Assembly (NCBI RefSeq): GCF_010727945.1
Contig: NZ_AP022569.1
Span: forward strand, 3,720,001 to 3,784,000
DNA length: 64,000 bases
Direction: 5' to 3'
DNA from: Mycobacterium cookii
GTDB taxonomy: Bacteria; Actinomycetota; Actinomycetes; Mycobacteriales; Mycobacteriaceae
Below, piece by piece: positions 63,075-64,000 of the stretch (position 1 is the first letter of the stretch; every line of letters begins with the position of its first letter). The notes under the pieces were generated by a model that was not told where the DNA came from, did not search any database, and saw only the letters and a program-made list of their open reading frames with translations. A program made the position numbers and the translations under genes.

Positions 63075-64000
63075 ATGCCCAAGAACTGGTTGGTGATGGA
63101 GGGTAACGGACCCGCAGCGCCCTTCCGCACCCGATTGGCCGGGGCGGGGCGACACCTGCCCGCCACTGTGCTCACGACTGACGAGTTGATGGCGAGCACG
63201 CGTCATCACACCCACATCGATCTGGAACGACTGACCGGCATCTACGAACGCCGCGTCTCGATCGGCGACGAGGACTCTTACAGCCTTGCAACGGCCGCGG
63301 CGCTGGATTGCCTGGACAAGGCGCAGCAGCAGGCGGCGTCGCTCGATGTGGTGATCAGTTGCAGCATCACGAAGTTCCGTGGCGGCCTGACGCAGTGGGT
63401 AGAGCCGACGATGAGTAGCGCCGTCGCCCGTGCGATCGGGGCTGAGAAGGCAGCGACGTTCGACCTGTCCAACGCATGTGCCGGAATGCTGACGGGTGTC
63501 ACGGTGCTCAACGATTGGATCCGGCAAGGCATCGTCGAACGCGGTTTGGTGGTCAGCGGCGAATACATCTCGCAACTAGGCCAGAATGCGGCCAAGCACA
63601 TCCGCAACATCATGAGCAAAGAACTCGCCTGCCTGACACTCGGCGACGCGGGTGCGGCACTCCTGCTCGACCGTGCCACCCCCGGGTCCGGTGGGATCAG
63701 CCTCGCCGGTTTCACCACGGTGGCCGACCACAGCCGGCTGTGCCTCGCCTACCCGAAGGGGCATGACCCGGGTGCGCGGATGTTCACCGATTCTCGCGGG
63801 ATCCAGCGGGCAGCCATCGCCGACACCCCGCTTTTGCTGCACGAGGTCCTCGAAGCAGCCGGCATCGAGATTCACGACATCGATCACGTGATCACGCATC
63901 AGACCTCGGCCCGCGCGATACGCAAGGGGATGGCCGCGATGTCCGCGTCGTTCGGTGACAGCCCACGGCACGACGCGGTGATAACGGTGGATCGGTACGG
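63075..64000 (+). CDS. 3-oxoacyl-ACP synthase III-like ketosynthase, partial
   Basis: 308 codons to the window end with no stop. The ATG at 63075 has AAGGGAGGG upstream. The FabH-type active site is FDLSNACAGMLTGV with Cys135, and the catalytic His is His275 in VITHQTSARAI; the Asn of the triad would lie beyond the window. The N-terminal RLAGAGRHLPATVLTTDEL is the usual KAS III start (G-x-x-P pattern). It differs from the M. tuberculosis mycolate-pathway FabH in lacking its typical segments, so it may serve a polyketide, olefin or beta-lactone-type pathway (OleA-like). Downstream genes would decide this. Confidence 0.87.
   Translation, partial: MPKNWLVMEGNGPAAPFRTRLAGAGRHLPATVLTTDELMASTRHHTHIDLERLTGIYERRVSIGDEDSYSLATAAALDCLDKAQQQAASLDVVISCSITKFRGGLTQWVEPTMSSAVARAIGAEKAATFDLSNACAGMLTGVTVLNDWIRQGIVERGLVVSGEYISQLGQNAAKHIRNIMSKELACLTLGDAGAALLLDRATPGSGGISLAGFTTVADHSRLCLAYPKGHDPGARMFTDSRGIQRAAIADTPLLLHEVLEAAGIEIHDIDHVITHQTSARAIRKGMAAMSASFGDSPRHDAVITVDRY

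Overview
The window is high-GC DNA from a mycobacterium (Mycobacterium sensu lato, not M. tuberculosis itself). The evidence is the tail of an mce1 operon, mmpL3, mmpL11, zmp1, sigG, ricR, the metallothionein mymT, GTP-type pckA and several fadD/fadE genes. They follow the order I remember for M. tuberculosis H37Rv from about Rv0173 to Rv0217. Gene packing is dense, with many ATGA, GTGA and TGATG overlaps. I see no rRNA or tRNA gene, insertion sequence, prophage or CRISPR array.

Layout. 1-5191: the end of mce1 (mce1E tail, mce1F and four Mce-associated membrane proteins). 5188-11089, minus strand: a secreted NAGPA-like protein (lprO), a YhgE/Pip-type membrane protein, a pirin, an MFS transporter absent from the H37Rv order I recall, and sigG. 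11155-13464: monoacylglycerol lipase, a DUF2786 protein with a HExxH metalloprotease-like partner, and mymT. 13506-16564: a copper module, with RicR operators at mymT and upstream of ricR, an O-methyltransferase and ilvD. 16599-20992: MFS exporter, L,D-transpeptidase and zmp1. 21036-30482: a shortened P450-like gene, omamA/omamB, a CoA-binding protein, mmpL11, a secreted heme-binding protein, and two membrane proteins. 30495-34961, minus strand: mmpL3, a NYN-domain protein and trmB as one unit. 35201-39602: a dynamin-like GTPase pair and pckA. 39808-45719: a cation/Ca2+ exchanger behind a strongly structured leader, fadD4 with an enoyl-CoA hydratase, and an ABC permease with an ATPase that carries a cNMP-binding domain. 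45878-55146: lipid and CoA catabolism (fadE3, a hotdog hydratase, a CaiB-type CoA-transferase, an amidohydrolase, two further acyl-CoA dehydrogenases, lipW, an alpha/beta hydrolase) plus a TetR-type protein with no DNA-binding domain. 55220-64000: not syntenic with the H37Rv order I know. It holds an acyl-lipid desaturase, a 32-residue membrane peptide, a GAF-ANTAR regulator, a slipin/histidine-kinase operon with coupled microproteins, a wax-ester/triacylglycerol synthase, a second-type gapdh and a FabH-like ketosynthase cut by the window end.

Together the genes describe envelope lipid traffic (Mce1 uptake, MmpL3/MmpL11 export, L,D-transpeptidation), copper homeostasis, and fatty-acid activation, oxidation and storage.

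The most interesting unexplained structure is a family of 51-58 bp tandem repeats at three places (14243-14372, 21990-22089, 47007-47160). They share a GGCTCCTC start, a central hairpin and a CGTCRCCGGCTAG-like end. They sit at gene borders and overlap stop or start codons, which resembles MIRU-type elements. In one case they add a charged 17-residue repeat to an acyl-CoA dehydrogenase, unless that gene really starts downstream of the repeat.
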